Source: Acanthaster planci (lineage: Eukaryota; Echinodermata; Asteroidea; Valvatida; Acanthasteridae). Taken from it: a stretch of DNA of 64,000 nt. Under the pieces are notes generated by a model. The model was not told the DNA's origin and did not search any database. It was given only the letters and a program-made list of their open reading frames with translations. Below are positions 29,118-44,200 of the stretch, piece after piece; positions within the stretch are counted from its first letter, which is position 1; every line of letters starts with the position of its first letter. Location: positions 1,272,574 through 1,336,573 of the forward strand of contig NW_019091379.1 of NCBI RefSeq assembly GCF_001949145.1. Direction: 5' to 3'. The position numbers and the translations under genes were made by a program.

Positions 29118-32100
29118 TTAATTACAAGTTGAGGACTTCCTGTAGCCTGTATCCTCAAAGAACACATTCAGAGGTTTTCCTGACGGGAGGTTAATTCTCG
29201 GGCGATTTTGGCGCCATGCGTGTTTCACTCCAACTTGCACAGGTACATTTACACCCAATCCCAGAAGTGTTTGGTGCGTTTTTCTTTGACCCAAACACCT
29301 GTACAGACATTTTTCCCTGTGATGTCACGGTCGTGCTGGACCTGTGATGGCAAAAGTGTTGTCATGGTTATCTACCTATTCAGGATAAACTAGTCAAGCA
29401 TGCAGCGTTCGCACGTGCGGTTGCACGTGGTTGAAGTTGTCCGTAGGAAAAGGCGGTCCACACGTGGTGGTATTGCTCTCATTTAGTCACATGAGTGAAA
29501 TCGAAAAAGGTCTTTTGTCGTAAATAGGGTGCGTTCGATTAGCTTACTCGGAGCAACCATGACGCAACCATGACCTGGGTATGGCAATGTGTGCTGTGTT
29601 ACAAACGAGACGGTGAGACGATGTTAAACCCGAGTCAACTCGCGGAAGCCAATCAAACGCACCTTTTCTGCATTTCAAGTAACACTGTCAGACCATGGTC
29701 AGACCCACTGTGGCTGCGTGGCCGGGCCATTGCTTTGTTGTTGCACAGCGTCCCTCAAAAAATGCAACAAAATGCAAAAAGGCATGCCAGATGTAGTATG
29801 TTTAACTAACATATAGATAGTACATGTATATGTATGGTTTGAATGATAAGTCGGTCTACTTTGGAATAAACGTCCAAACCTGATAAAATTCGACAGAATT
29901 ATGAGTAATTATCAAAGACATTGTAAAATTGACCATGTTACCAACTTTGCAATTTTAGGCGGTGGGACAAAGTTGTCGTGATTGCGTCTGTGTGGATAAT
30001 TGCCTTGCCTACAAAAATTTGTGTTGGGAGTAAACACAATTTTAAACACTTTCTTGCTATCAGTTTGCATACATGTTTTGCATGCTTAGATTTTTACGAG
30101 GACGGACAGTGATTCGCCATTGAACATCGATGTTTAGGAATTGGGCCCTTGCGTTTAGCTGGTAAACATGTTTACAAATTGATCGCAAGAAAAGTATTTA
30201 CAGTAGAATCTCATTAAGAAGAGGTCCTTTGCACTTTGCACATTGCCTTATATATCAGTAACCCTTGTATAAGTAGGAGTGAAAAAAATGAACTCTGGAT
30301 TGGGACCTAAAAGTAATTATTTTTGTTACACAAATAGTTACAATGTATTTAACAGTTCTCTTATTAACGAAGGTCGACTTTACTTGCTAAGTATAGTTAT
30401 TTCAGAATGTAACTGTACAATGTAATTATGCAACTGTAGTTTCAATTCACTTATCGTCAGACACTGATCACGGTTGGTTTTCAACCGGCTGAACACTTTT
30501 TGGGAGGTCAAGTTATTATCCCTGCATACGGAGTCAATTAGGCTATCCTTGTCTCAGTGCTTAAAATTGAAAACTTGGTCCTGCAGTTGATGAGACCTCC
30601 TTCAAATACTACAACTCTGTCAAAAGTTGTAAGATTTGGAGGTTTGATGTCTCATTTTGAAGTGGAAAGGTGCGTCTTTCAAACCATACCTGTATTATCT
30701 ATGTTGGATACACATTCTTCGTCTCGCCTTTGTTATTCATCACTTTTATGAGACACTCTGGAGAAACTCTTACAAATCTACCTGTCTTGGATGCTTTTGA
30801 AGACAGAAAGAAAATGAAATCAACTCCGACCACAAGAAACCTTGTTGCGGCAGGAAAGAACCCTAACCAATTATTAAAGCAGTCTAAAATAGTTAAGTCT
30901 TCACTCGTTTTTACTAGAAAAGATTGCAATGAATTTTTAACAACTTAGTTTTTCTGCCCCTTTTCCTTCTGATTACCGTGTCAGTAGCCGGCGCTAACTC
31001 ATATCTTTGATAAACTCCCCTCTGAGTTGGATTTCAGGCCAACAGGGTTGGCTCGGGTGATTCTGGTCACGCTGATTAAGATGTCTCCAGATTAACTTGG
31101 AGTAGTTGTGTGTCGTTTCATTTACATAGACTCACTGCTAGATATGCACAGGTTCACATAGTGTTAACGCAAAGATTCATATTAGGGTACTGCAAGAAAT
31201 ATTGATTTTTGAAAACTGTGAACCTTTGGTTTAATGCGTAACGATTTCATGCTGAATCCAACTTTGAATTTTACGTTTGTTTGCTTTATAAAATGGCCCG
31301 TTGGATGAGCCTGGAAAGAGGGTTCAAAGTGCACCACCATGAGAGATAATCTTTCTTTTCTTTGATAAAGCAGAATATAGCGTTTCCTCATTGACAGTTC
31401 CATCGTTCCCAATTTGCACTTAACCCACGCTGGAAAAGCCTAAGATATAATTTGAGATCACTTTTTATGCCAGCTTGCGTTTTATTTCAAAGATTTTGAG
31501 TTCAGTACTTGTCCACATCGGCGTAAATTCCGGGAAGAGAGGGGGTATATCATCCCCTATTCTTTGAGGGTGGTGGCTATTGAATCCCCCCACCCACTTT
31601 TGTGGTGAGCAAAATATTAAAAGCGGATTTTTAATAATTTTGGGACTTCCTAACGACTGAAATGCATTCTAATTCTCTCAAAAAAGGGAAATTAATAAAA
31701 AGCCATAAAAAAGTCAAGGAAACTTGAGGAAAATGCTCCTTTTTCTCGCACTGGGATAACTCCTTCGAGCTGGATTTGGAGGATGGTTTCCTGGACTGTT
31801 CCCCTTCATTTTGCCACAGATAACCTTGACCCCAAAATGCCTCTGAAACTATTTTTCAGAGAGGGGAAAACATTGTGTGGACGTGTGCGAGTCTTCACAA
31901 TGCCATCATAACCTACATTATGTGGACTGCTTTTGTGCAGAGGTTGACACTATGTGTAACACGCCTGCACAACATTACAAGCAGGGAAATTAGAACTTGC
32001 TTTCTGATGTCATTGGCATGCATGAGCCGCACGCGTTACCCGACCCCCCCCCCCTTTCTGGTAAATGATTACTATACATGTATTGTATATGTAGACCTAT

Positions 32101-35100
32101 ACACAAGCCGTGCAAAGCTCTCCAGCATCCGCGGACCAAATAAAACAAGTTCCTGAAAAGTCATGTAAAGGGAGGTATATTAGCATGCTTTTATTTCCCA
32201 ACACGTTGTTGAATTGTGTACACCATGGAAAACGAAACTGGGAATACTCTTACTGAAGAGTTCAAAAGAAAATGTAGAAAAGAGGAAGACCACGACAATC
32301 GTAACAAATGTCACGAACAAAGAGCTGGAGTTTTGGAAAAGCAAGGAGAAGGAAAATTCTGTAGAGAATGAAAAGAACACATACTTCAAAATGTCAGCCA
32401 TGTCGGAGGAAAACAACCATTTAATCATTTCTCAATCACCGTAAGACATAGGCTGTGAATTCCCTCGGCCGAGACATTCGAAATACAAATCATAGCAAAA
32501 TAAACAATTTGAAACACAACTTCGCTGGCCAATACTGATGTGAAGTTTTGAAAAATATATTAAGGTATAATTCCCTAGCATAAGAACATCTTTCCTCTGG
32601 CAGAAGTAAGTTTGGGTCATTTTCTGGTATAACTCAAATTTCAACAACTGGCTTCATAACGTCCTTCGTGATAAGCGGCAGACAAGAAATTAACAGAAAA
32701 TCGAATCTTTGAAGTATTCCTGTTCAGAATGCAACAAAGTATACTATCTTTGTTGTAAAATTATGCAGCACTTGGATACCTTTGACATAATTAAATTATA
32801 TACATGTAGGCCTTTATCGCATAAACTTATCTTAAATTCGACAAATTAAGCAAAATAATAACATTGGACGCAATAACTGTCAATGAATTCAGAATCCAAT
32901 TACTTTATTCAATTTGTAATCAAAGTGCGTAGACACAATGGAGAGTATAGTTCATAGAGTACACGTCACACGCACAATGTGTGTGTAAAATTAACCACGT
33001 ATGTTCGGTCCCCATAGACTGTGCATGCATTTAGTTTTGTTTCCGCGCATGCGCAATAGTGACATGATGGTCGTCGGCCTGAAAAATTATTCTAGCAGAC
33101 GACGCGCATCCGGTGGTGACCCATGTGAGGGATTTGTACTGCCCTTTCCCTTGAAGACCTCGTGTGTGAATAAATTGCCAAGAGTCTATCAAATGGTCAT
33201 ATTTAATACCTTCTAGTAAGAAAGATCGCCAGAAAGTAATCAAAGAAGTGGAAAATGTCAATTTACGACAAAGTATAATTGTGAAAACTTATCCTTTTTT
33301 TTACCTAGCGTTGTGTCTAATTTTCACAATTTTGCCGAGTTTACCTTCAAATAACTTTGATACCACATGAAAGACTGGTAACTCTTATGTACAAAAAAGG
33401 TTATTGCATCTAGGAAGAAAGCTGTTTTTTAAATTCACTTCGTTTTTCATTGGGGCCCATTTTCGTCATTTTCCATGTTTTTTTCCTAATTTAGGGCCTA
33501 GTGCCCAATTTTCACATTTGTGTCGAATTCCCCTCGGATCATCGGTGACACTGTCGGGAAGACTGAAAAATATTTTGTATCTATCAGCTGATTTTATTTT
33601 TCAAGATCAAGAGCCATTTGTCTGAAATGTGGTTCGTTTTTCATGCGGATTCAAATTTCCGCATTGAGTTTGGCAGCGGTCAAATACCAGGTGTCCGGAT
33701 TTTGGGCATGGTGCACACGTACACGTACACATATCTGGGCCCTTTTCCAATACTCGACTTGGGCTTCGTCTCAGGCCAAAACCAATCCCCGATTGTGGGC
33801 CAGAAGCGTTTAAATTAAATTTGATTACTGTAATTTCTGGCTCTCTTGCATCTTATTTGATGTTTTGTGGCACTATTAAACTAATTGCTGCGCTTACAGC
33901 TTCAACGTCAGCTAGTTAAAAAACAGTTGAAGCCTGAGACGGAGCCGAATTGAGTATTGGAAAACGGCCCTGGATACTAGTGCCTTTTGGTACATGTTGA
34001 CTTACTGCATTGCTCAAATACGTACAATCACGTCAAGTTGCCCGACTAAAAGGCACAAACAAAAACTTTCCGTTTTCACCCATACGGTTTCCTTCTTATA
34101 TGATGCTTTCTCATTAGAGTGTTCATGATATTCCTCACCATTTACAAGTAGAGAAATGTCAGGGAAAACTCGGCCAAATTGAAAAAATCCCCTCTAAATC
34201 TTGGCTTCACTTCCAACTTCTGACTCTGTTACTGTGGAGGTACGTGACAAAGACGGGCAAAAAATTGGGCAGAAAATAGGTTTTTCTCGTGTGCAAGTTA
34301 GCAACATGGACTTTGAGTATTTAAATTCTAATCAGTATGGAAATGACGGCCAAACAACTTTATCTGAGCTTCATGTCTTGTCGATTACTTTTGGGGTCCA
34401 CCTGCCCGATTCAAGAATCATATTACTGGCTTCAACTGCTATAACGGGATTCTAAGTGAGAGGCATGAACATACGTGAAAAGGCACCACATGCGTCACAC
34501 TTCGGTACTCTATCTGGTTCGTAAGTCACACACGCGCACGCATCATGAATTATATGGTCCCATTGGATAAACAGACATAAAAATTATGCGCGCCATTGGC
34601 TTTTACATAAAAACAACCTGAATAGCTGGTCAGCGTCATTTTCGTATTCTACTCAGCCAGAAGCTAGTGAAGGCGCGCGAGCGCGCGCGCACGCAGCCCA
34701 TGGAGTCGAGGTTGCATGTAACTTTATGTGCAGTGGGCGTGGTTTTAACACTTACGAACTGGATAGTTAGGACTGCGACGCACTATCCGCTCCGAGTGGA
34801 ACAAAAGAGGGTGTTTTTTGTACTCATCATAGTGGAGATCAATGTACTCACCACAGAGGCGCGCGTTTATAATGGAGATCAATGGCGCGTTTGACGCGGA
34901 GCACGCTGGTATGCGTAACAGCCTTTTTCCTGAATGTATGGTCTTTGCGTACACGCAAGAACCCGCTTGGAAAACTTACTACCATCTGTTTTTCTTTTGC
35001 TGCTTGGGGGTGCACTTCAGCTCGGGGCGGAGAGGCTATAAAGCATTAAGAATATATACGGCAATAAACAATAGTGCTCACCAAATTGAAGAAGCAGATT

Positions 35101-35272
35101 TGTAGATATGGTAGTGTCGCAATGATTCTCAAAGTTCCAAACATTCTCAGCATTCGAAGTAATCCTAAACTTTAAAAATGACCCAGAACAGTAAATTGAA
35201 CTTATATGATCAGTAACTCAAACCAAGACCATCATCGTTTACACACATTCGTTACAGGGCGGTGCGAATGCC
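29118..35272. other. Intergenic DNA between the hnRNP gene and METTL27
   Basis: No protein family or RNA gene recognised. Contents: a degraded DNA-transposon-like unit at about 30199-30384, an inverted-repeat element at 33735-33973, a GC-dinucleotide run at 34673-34697, and a dispersed repeat at 34905-35040 related to 15285-15420. Several open frames of 60-90 codons (for example 32214-32444 and 34201-34455) show no family features. Confidence 0.5.
33735..33973. mobile_element. Short inverted-repeat element (MITE-like)
   Basis: The left arm starts CTGGGCCCTTTTCCAATACT and continues to GTCTCAGGC (33774). The right arm 33932-33973 is its complement with a few mismatches and ends GTATTGGAAAACGGCCCTGG. 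About 155 bp lies between the arms. No coding capacity and no clear target duplication. Confidence 0.7.
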
Positions 35273-38200
35273 TTACAAACGCCGGATGGTGTACACGTCG
35301 CATCCGTAGCCCACACAGAACGATTCGTCGATACTGACAATGTCGACGAGCTCCCAGACTCCCTCCTTTATCAAGATGTCGATGGCATTTTGAATTTCGT
35401 CCAAGGCGCCAGTATGATTCTCGTTACCATCGGGAAACACAAGCTTGCTGCGTGTGAAGACGATAAAACCACCTACAAACGATGACAAAGCAAATGAGAT
35501 GCTGAACGTCCTGTTGACAACATTATGCTGTTCGTGTACAAGAGATTCTGTTGTCATCTGGCACTACGGGTGCTGCTGCGTTTTATCCTCAGTACATTAT
35601 TAGTAGATTCAACATTAGTGATTCGGTACAGATACTGCTGCCTCCTGTAAGTGGACTTATTTCCGAGGCAAACTATTCAAGTTGTCTCTTGTTGCACACT
35701 TTGTGCAAGACCATCTGGCAGAACATTATGTTATTGTTGATATATAAAACCTCTCTCCCTCTATCTCTCCTATGTAGCCTCAAAGCAAGTGATTAATCAT
35801 GTAAAGTTTGGCATCCTATTGAATGCATTCCGTCTTGAACCGTCAAACCCCTTTCTTTAACTTTCACGTTACACTCTCTGCTCAGTATTTTCGTTGAAGG
35901 CCAGACTGGCCAGTTTATGCTCTATGCGACAGTGAAGCGAAAATTACGGTACAAAACATATGTGGTGAAATTTGCTAAGGCTGAAATGTGCTGAACTTCA
36001 GCGAATTCGCTGCACAAATATTTGAAACGACGTCACAAAATTAGCGTTTGTGCTCGCTTTCGAGCCAATCATGAACCGCGGCCTGTAGAAGATGTGGTGT
36101 TCTGTCCTACTGTTTTTCACTCGTGGGCAAAAGTACCATTTAAACCAATGCCTACTCTACTGATTTCCAACGGTTGTGGTGTGGTTGAACGCTTTAAAAT
36201 GTGGGGGAAATGTTACCTTTCTTGACAATCCTGTTAAATTCTGGAAAGACATCATGAGTCAGGTGTCCAACTGAAATGGCACCAACGCAGATCAAGGCTG
36301 AGTAGTAACCTATATCGGATTCCAAGGATACAAACATAACGAGCAGTTTCTCCGAAAAAGTGTCAGCCTGTAAAAGATAATTTTTTTTAAGTTAAAGACT
36401 ATAGAACAAGTTTGAACCTTTCCTTTTTCATTTGATAAAAACGGGGAAAAGTTCAAATAGGCGGTCAAGCTGGGTTTAAGCGACACGGTTGTGTTTGTGC
36501 TGACGCTGCTTCTAAGTGGAATTCAATACCAACAGAACCCTATACATGTATTCTGTTCCACAGTATGATGAAAATGTTACAAGTAAAATATATGTATTGC
36601 GTGCTGCCTGCACCGCCATTTAGAATACCATGTTCATACGAATGGATTTGGTCGTAGACTTGAAATCAAGTCGGTAACTGACCGGGTGTGGTCCACCTTC
36701 CTCGCTCGCGATGCGTACGCAGTGTGCATGAGCATGGTTCGGCGTGCAGTTAACAAAACAGTGCAACCTTGCTCCCCAATTTGCGTGTCCGGCGGTGCCC
36801 AATTACCAACTTGAATCAAAATTTGGACGGGGCACTATGGTTGGCTAAGAATCCCGATTATATGAATATTTATCTTGGGGGAAGTTTGATTGGTTAGTTG
36901 ACCGAAATTAGCAGCAATCACAGTACGTTTATTGAAGAGGGTATTTACATTCTTCTAAAAAGATGATGTCCATAAAATCTTTGGTTCTTTTACCACAAAG
37001 ATTAATTTTTGATTATTTTAATTATTAATTAAAGTTACTTTTTATTCATATTTTATGTAAAGCTTGTCGTTAAGTATCGTATTAAAACGGGATATTAATG
37101 CAAGCTATGAAAGAAACTGGCATTAATCAATGTAGTCATCCCTATATAAAATGGATGAGTCTGTTATGCAACGTGAGCTACTATTGGATCTTTCCACAGA
37201 AATATATGAATATGCAGTAAATTGTTGCTTGCATGAATATACTTCCAGAATCAGGTTGATCAAGTTGTCAGGCAGGCACAGTGGGGTCGTGGGCTGTCCA
37301 ACGTGCGTTCGAGCCTGGTGCTGAACAGCCCACAACACGCAGCTGGATGGAATACAGGCAACGGTGAATGGGCTCAGCATTGCTGGCTCATGGACGACAA
37401 ACACGGCCGACTAACGACTTGATTTCAAAGATATGTAATACAAAACTGCTCCAAACTGCTTGCTGACTACAATGACCTAACATACAAATCTCAAAATATG
37501 GAGGGCGTGGCGTTTCGATCCTAGTAGAATCTTTCTCAAAGGCAAAATGACAAGTGGACAAGGCAAACAAGCATTAAGGCATTATCACCTGTAGCTCTTC
37601 TAATGTCAAATACATGTATCTTATCTCTTGCAGGGTGTGCATCGTTTCTATGGCCACAGATCTTAAGTCAACACCAAAGGACTAGATACCCATGTAGCAC
37701 TATAGTATAGTGCAGAGGCGTTACATACAAACTATTATACAAAATACTATACAAACCCAAACATCCAAGAGGGAAACTACTAATTAACACTCTTTTCTTT
37801 CCCTGTCAATATGTCTCCCACTTGGTGTCCAGTTCGTTCCATTGTATTTTTTCTTTGATCTCTTCCCACCTTACATTCCTTTGTTGTTCAACCATGCCTT
37901 TCATGCAGTCCCTTTATCCAACCTGCAGCTTTCTTGACCTTTACTTTTGTTCTCTTGCATTCATCCATGCTTGGCTGATTCTCTATATGCTTGTTTGTCC
38001 TGTCCACTTGACATTTTGCCTTTGAGAAAGATTCTCTCAAGGATCGAAACGTCAGGCCCTCCATATTTTGAGACTTGATTTCAAGTCTACGTTGGTCGTA
38101 GAGCGCAAATGGTTTTTCCGCACAACTGACAGAGAGATGCTACTTTAAAACGCCCTGTCCCCTTTCAAAACAAACAAATATCCTGATCAGGCCCACAAAA

Positions 38201-41200
38201 TTTAAATTTACCATCGTCAATCCCCTTCAGCCTGTTCGAGCCCAGTTTGTCACAGATGAGCCGTTCGTAGACTCCCTTCGAAGCGCTGATTTCCAAACAC
38301 TTTGGGGAGAAGTCGACGGCGTCGATTCTTGTGAAACCGCGTTTAGCTAACTAGAGTGACACAAACCAAAACAAACACTAGGGATTAACCATGTTCGTTT
38401 GCTTTTAGTTTGTGGATATTAGTGGGGAGCTACTGCCATCGCCTGTAGATCGACTTGGCCAGTTCTGTTGTACAGTTTCTTTGATGTCCTGAAGACGGAA
38501 CTAGGGCCACCGCAGATCCCTACTTCACAGTTCCACTTGCTTATGGGCCGTTTGTGCTAGAGCATTAGCTCGGTAGATGCCGGCTACTTCCTTGTTATCT
38601 CACCGTGTTGGCGCATAGGAAGGGCTATACACACGATCAATATACGGTTTTCATTGGCCCTGAAGATTCAGGTCAAACATGTAGTAGTCTCCCGTGCTCA
38701 TTTCCTTCGATATTGCTCAAATTCCCACTGGCTACACGAATCTCATAAGCCCCCCTCCCCGCGAAGAAATGGCTTAGCTTATCTACATGCAAGCCCGAAT
38801 TCATGTTTAAGCATAGTGTTTTGCATACCTCCTCGCCAACTTTTCCGGTCCCTGCAGCACAGTCGACGATATGGGCGTTCTTATCTTTCAACGCTTTGTT
38901 GAGTGCATCAGCTCCGAATGCAGGGCCACCGTAGTGGGTTGGATCCATGTCCTTCCAAAATTGAATGCATTTTGTCAGGCATAATAAAAACTGAACAGTG
39001 AGAAGAACTCCGTTTATATTGGCCTGTCATACACACGGTTTTGACTGACGTATGCGGAGTCACAATCACGCTGAGCAAATTGAAGTTAATGCCAATATGT
39101 GCACAAAAATTTAAGTAAGTATTGACGCAGGAAAAAGCAAATAAAACCAGAATCTATGTTTGGTTTCACTCAAGTTACTCCTAATACCACATGGGCGAAA
39201 CAGCTAGGGCATGGGGACATACCTCAAACCACCAAATAAAGTTTGGACCAGGGATTAATTAATACGCCCCACGTTCTGGTACATTTGCAGCGATATGTTG
39301 TGTTAGGCTATTGGACAGAAACGCAACTTCGCCCTTTTGGAAACATTTCTCACCACGATTAGTCAAGTATCATTAAATTTTTTTAATTCTGTTCACTCGG
39401 TTTGTAAAAACTCAGTGTCTCGTGAAAGTTTCAAGTTTCTCAGCCAAGAAACAGACCCATCAAATCCAACCAAAAATACCCCGATTCCCAAACTTTGTGT
39501 GTTATACAGGAGGATTTGTCCCCTATATTGGAAACGTTTGGATTTGTCTTCACAGCTTTACATTCACGCTGTAAATGTTCGTTTAAAAAGTTCAAACGTG
39601 GCTAGAAAAAAGGCCAAATGCGGAAGCGAGCTTCTGATCAGGCGTGGTTTGTGGTCAATAACATGCTCATATACAATCTTAGGCCTAAGCTATTTCTCTT
39701 GAATGGTTCCTTGAAATCGGCTGTTGATAACCAGCGGTGCAACCATGCCCCAGTCTGGTTCTATCAACAAAACACATCAAAGTGGTAACATTATCACTTC
39801 TATAGAAAGTAAGATTTGTGAGAAAGATATCCAACCTTATGAATCGATTGTCTACTCTTAATTTATTGATTTCACGCATTTAGGCTATTCTGACTTTGCC
39901 GGAGAAACCTGTAAATTATCACGCAATTTCGAACTGGCCCAAAATTGTACCGTCCTGACGGCTACACGTCAAAACCAGTTTGTACCGCTTCTTCACACCA
40001 GAATGCTTAAAACAAATTCTTGGTGATCGGATAATTTCTTTAAAAAAATATTAAATCTTTCGATACCAATACCATTCGAAAAAGTGGAATCGATATGCTA
40101 TGGTCATTTTCTGTTCACCTCTTCCATTGTTGTATACAGCAGACCGGTACGGTTTGTTGACGTCATCAGACGTCGACGATTGACAAGCATATGCATATAT
40201 ACCTCGTGCACATAATACACACACGGTCTAAAACGTCGTTCTTGACCCGCGATTGTTGCAAGTGATTTGCCTTTATTTTTGGGCGACAATTGATGTCAAA
40301 TTTAAACCCATTTTGTAGCAGTATTCACATATTCACATCGGTTGAGCAGTGGCGTAACTAGGGTGCTACAGCTTAGGGGGCACCTGGGGATTCACAGTTA
40401 TTTTCAGGGAGCACTGAAAATAATTGAACTTGGTATATATGTATTTGTACATTTCAAAATTTCAAATGGAGGGCACCGGGGGGGGGCACGGGCCTCCGTG
40501 GGGGGCACGTGCCCCCATGCTCCCCGGAGTTACACCACTGCGATTAAGCCGAAACAAAACGAAACGGCCTGTAATAAGAGTTCACCACTTCCACTAAGAG
40601 TAAGAGTAGACATTCCACCACTGTGACTAAGATTTGAGAACCAGCGGAGTGCAGCTCTGACCAAAGGAGCATCCGTTGTTAGGAAACTGAGCCCTCTCTT
40701 GGTCCAGCTCGGGGCTCATTTAACGCGCAAGCAAATTTGTACTAAACGGTCAGGCAAACCTCACGGTTCAACTTTTCAAATGTCACTGAACTTTCAGACA
40801 TTGGTGTTTCAACTTTCAAAATCGTACTTCAACTTTTCAAACGTCGTGGTTCAACTTCTAACGTTGTCGTTCAACTTCTGAAGTCGCACTTCAACTTTCC
40901 CTCAGATGAGCATGATTTTAGATTTGTATATACCTGCACATACAAAGTTGTTGAGGTACACAACTGCTTGTTAGTTAGTTTAACTTAAAATCATGTCATA
41001 TTTAAGTTGGAATTTCAGCGCTGATCAAGTGGCAAAGATGTATAGATGCAGTGACCAACATGGGCAGGTAATGGCACCAAAGTTATTTCTGCAAGTCCAA
41101 CTTGAGACACAAGTCAAAGCTGGTAGACACGGGTCAAGTCACCAAGTCACCAAAATAGCAACTCGAGTCCATGTCGCATGACTCCAGTCAACAACTCTAG

Positions 41201-44200
41201 CAGATTAGGCCAAAACAAAATAAAGAGAACCTGTGGACCAGGCCAATCACAGGGTGCAAAATCTGTCGACAGATTTCGCGCACTGTGATTGGCCAACGCG
41301 TTGCAAACTCTTGGAGGCACACAATTGTGATTCGCCCGTATTGTACTAGCTCAGACCAGTTTGATTTCTCCATAGTTTCAAAAAGGGGATAAATCGTTGC
41401 ATTTCTCTGCAGTAATCACAATGTAAAGCCTTCTGCTGAAGGCTCCCGACTCATGTCATTAAAAACGCCATCTATGCGTTTTTATTTCAACATAAATGTA
41501 GTTTTTCTCTGTTAACTTAACACTTTTTTTTCATTTGAAATTGCTTAAAAGGTTAATTTCCTCAAAGAGGGGTCACTCGCACTAAATGTTGATTCCAATT
41601 TCAAAATAACACCACTAGATTTCTCGTTCAGAGCATTCTAATCCATGAAAAAAATTTAATCGTCCTATTTATCGTCATTTTGGTTCACTCTGGTATTCAA
41701 AGCATTGACCCTTAATCTAACTTGCAAGAGTTCATAGGAACAACGAGTTATGACGTAAAACTAACCGCTATTTCACACCATCTGAATGCACAATTGAGTT
41801 TTTCATTTTTCCACCTAGACCGGCGCCTCTGAATGCTTTGCAGATATAGTGCGCCTTATAAATGCTTTATTATTATTATTACTATCTGAATAGTAAATTC
41901 AATTACGAAATTGAATGATTAAATCGGTGAAATGAATGACAAAAAACAAATTATCTTTCCAATTCAGTATCATTCACGGAGTGAGACGAAAATGACGATA
42001 AATAGGATGAATAAGAAATTTTTTGTTCATTACAATATTGTGAAAACGAAATCTAGTGGTGTTACTTCAAAATTGGAATCAACATTTGGGGCGAGTGACC
42101 CCTCTCTGACGAAATTAAACTTTCTTTGAAATGAAAATAGTCGCTGGGCAGATGTGAATACACTTTCTACTACGTAGAACGATAACTTACCATCAATTAT
42201 AGTTGAAGAGAGACTCCAAAAAAGCGTAAGTAGGCTTGTGATATTTTTACGCACACAGCAACAGACCGGAATGCCAAAGGGACGTTGTTGGTACTCTAAA
42301 TGTACGCAGACAAGTTTATCAAACATATAGAACATGTTCAACGACACTTCGTACGATAAGTTGAAGAATGACGTTGGAAAATTGTACCACGACGTTTGAA
42401 AAGTTGAACCGCAATTTTCGAAATTTTCATGACCTTTGAAAAAGTGGAATGACGACGTTTGCCAGTCCGTTTTAGAACACCGTATAGTTGGGGGGGGGGT
42501 TGGGCCTCCCAAGATGGCCCAAGTTGTGACGTCCAGCTCTCGGTCTCAACGCGAGTCGCCCATCATCATCCCTCCCCCAATCGCCGGCACAGATTTACGT
42601 CACTGCTGAACTACCTTGTCGTAACTGCCGGCCCATTTCTGGTAGAAGGCTTGTATACTATCATGGAAGTCGCCGCCTCCCCGGGCAATTTGGTGAATGG
42701 CATGCATATGCCTTGCCGCTTCACTGTTGAGGTTTTCCGACGAGTCCATCCTTGCCGTTGAGCTGTACAATGAGAGTACTTTTACATGAGCTGCGTTTTG
42801 GTGATAATATGCTTGATACGTACGTGCGCACGGGTGGTTATAGGGAGCGAATTCATGGGTTGAATTGTATACCATGGCAGATACTACAGGAAGGTAACAT
42901 TGCTCTGGGTAGGGGAGGACATTCAACAGTAGCAGACGACAGGCCGTCAACGAAGGAAGAAGTTCAGCTCTGAGACATTTTAATGGAAATTGCCAATTTC
43001 TTTTCCCTTTCCTCTTTTTTTCCTCTTCATCTTTCCCCTTTTTCCTTTATGTGTCCTTTTTGCTAGAAGGTAGTCACCCCTTAACCTCCCCGTCGCAGTG
43101 TGCATGATGTGCACGCCTGACAAAATCGAAATGGTTTACAGTGTACTGTGGACTCGACCATTCAACTTTCGAGGTGTTGGTTGACACGTTTTGATGAAAA
43201 AGATAAAAACATGTAACAGCCTGGCCCCACGCATGAGCGCGACAACTTTGACCTGACCATCGTACATTTCAAAGATCTATGGAAAGTCATGATTTAGGAA
43301 CTGCCAATGATGAAAAACCTAAACTAAATAGAAGCCAATGGTTGTTCCCAAATTCAAATACATAATATCAAAATAATATGTAACATGATAGCATCAGAAC
43401 TATAAGCCCCTTCGGCTTCGCCGACGGTCTGATAAAACAAACCGCGTTGACCATCGCCCAGACAACACTGACGTAATTTTCTGATAAGTAACTATTATCA
43501 CGAGCTTGCAAAAAAATTATGAAACAAATTTTCTATCAGACAAGATTTAACGACACAGGTGGTTATTTTCATGTACGGTCAAACACTGCTAGAAAATTTC
43601 GGTGCATTCTTCTGACATGTCAGCTTGTCGTTTATGGCTTCAACATTCGTAATTTCGATATATTCCCCCATTATTTGTTTGCATGTTTGGCATATGCATA
43701 GTTTTATATTCGGATTTGGTCATATAAATATTTCTTTGCAGATAATAAGAAAGAAGAAATATAAAATTTTAGAGCTACAAACTTTTAATTGATTTTTCAT
43801 TGGATTTTAGAACTGCATGAAAGTGGCAAGGAATAACAGATGAATATTATAAAATACAGCCAAAGTAAAAAGGAGTACTTCTGCTGAAAAAAAACCACTC
43901 ATCTGTACTGGAAAAAGGTTTTTTTTTATCACACATTATTACAGTATGCAGGTGTCGCCAAAAGTGGAAATGAAAACCTCAGACTCGGATAATTATGTTT
44001 CCACCACCTGTTTATTGGTTAGTGTTCACAACTAGTGAAACTCATAATATTTGTGTCAAATCATATACAGTCTGAGTGAAGCAAAACTATTGACCTTTTT
44101 AACAGAAGAAAGTTCTAAATCGACGGATATATAGAAAGGTCTACATATCTGGGATCCATTTAGTGGGCCACCCAATTACCCAATTAGTTTAAGTCATATC

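Noticed and set aside
32214-32444. Charged, coiled-coil-like short frames
   Set aside because: Two overlapping frames of similar composition in A-rich DNA; composition explains the Lys/Glu content.
34201-34455. 84-codon frame containing SVTVEVRDKDGQKIG
   Set aside because: It has no ATG at its start, no splice-supported context and no recognisable family.
36310-36360. Longer METTL27 exon 4 using the TTTTACAG acceptor
   Set aside because: It would join in the wrong phase after exon 3 and add about 17 residues absent from the family.
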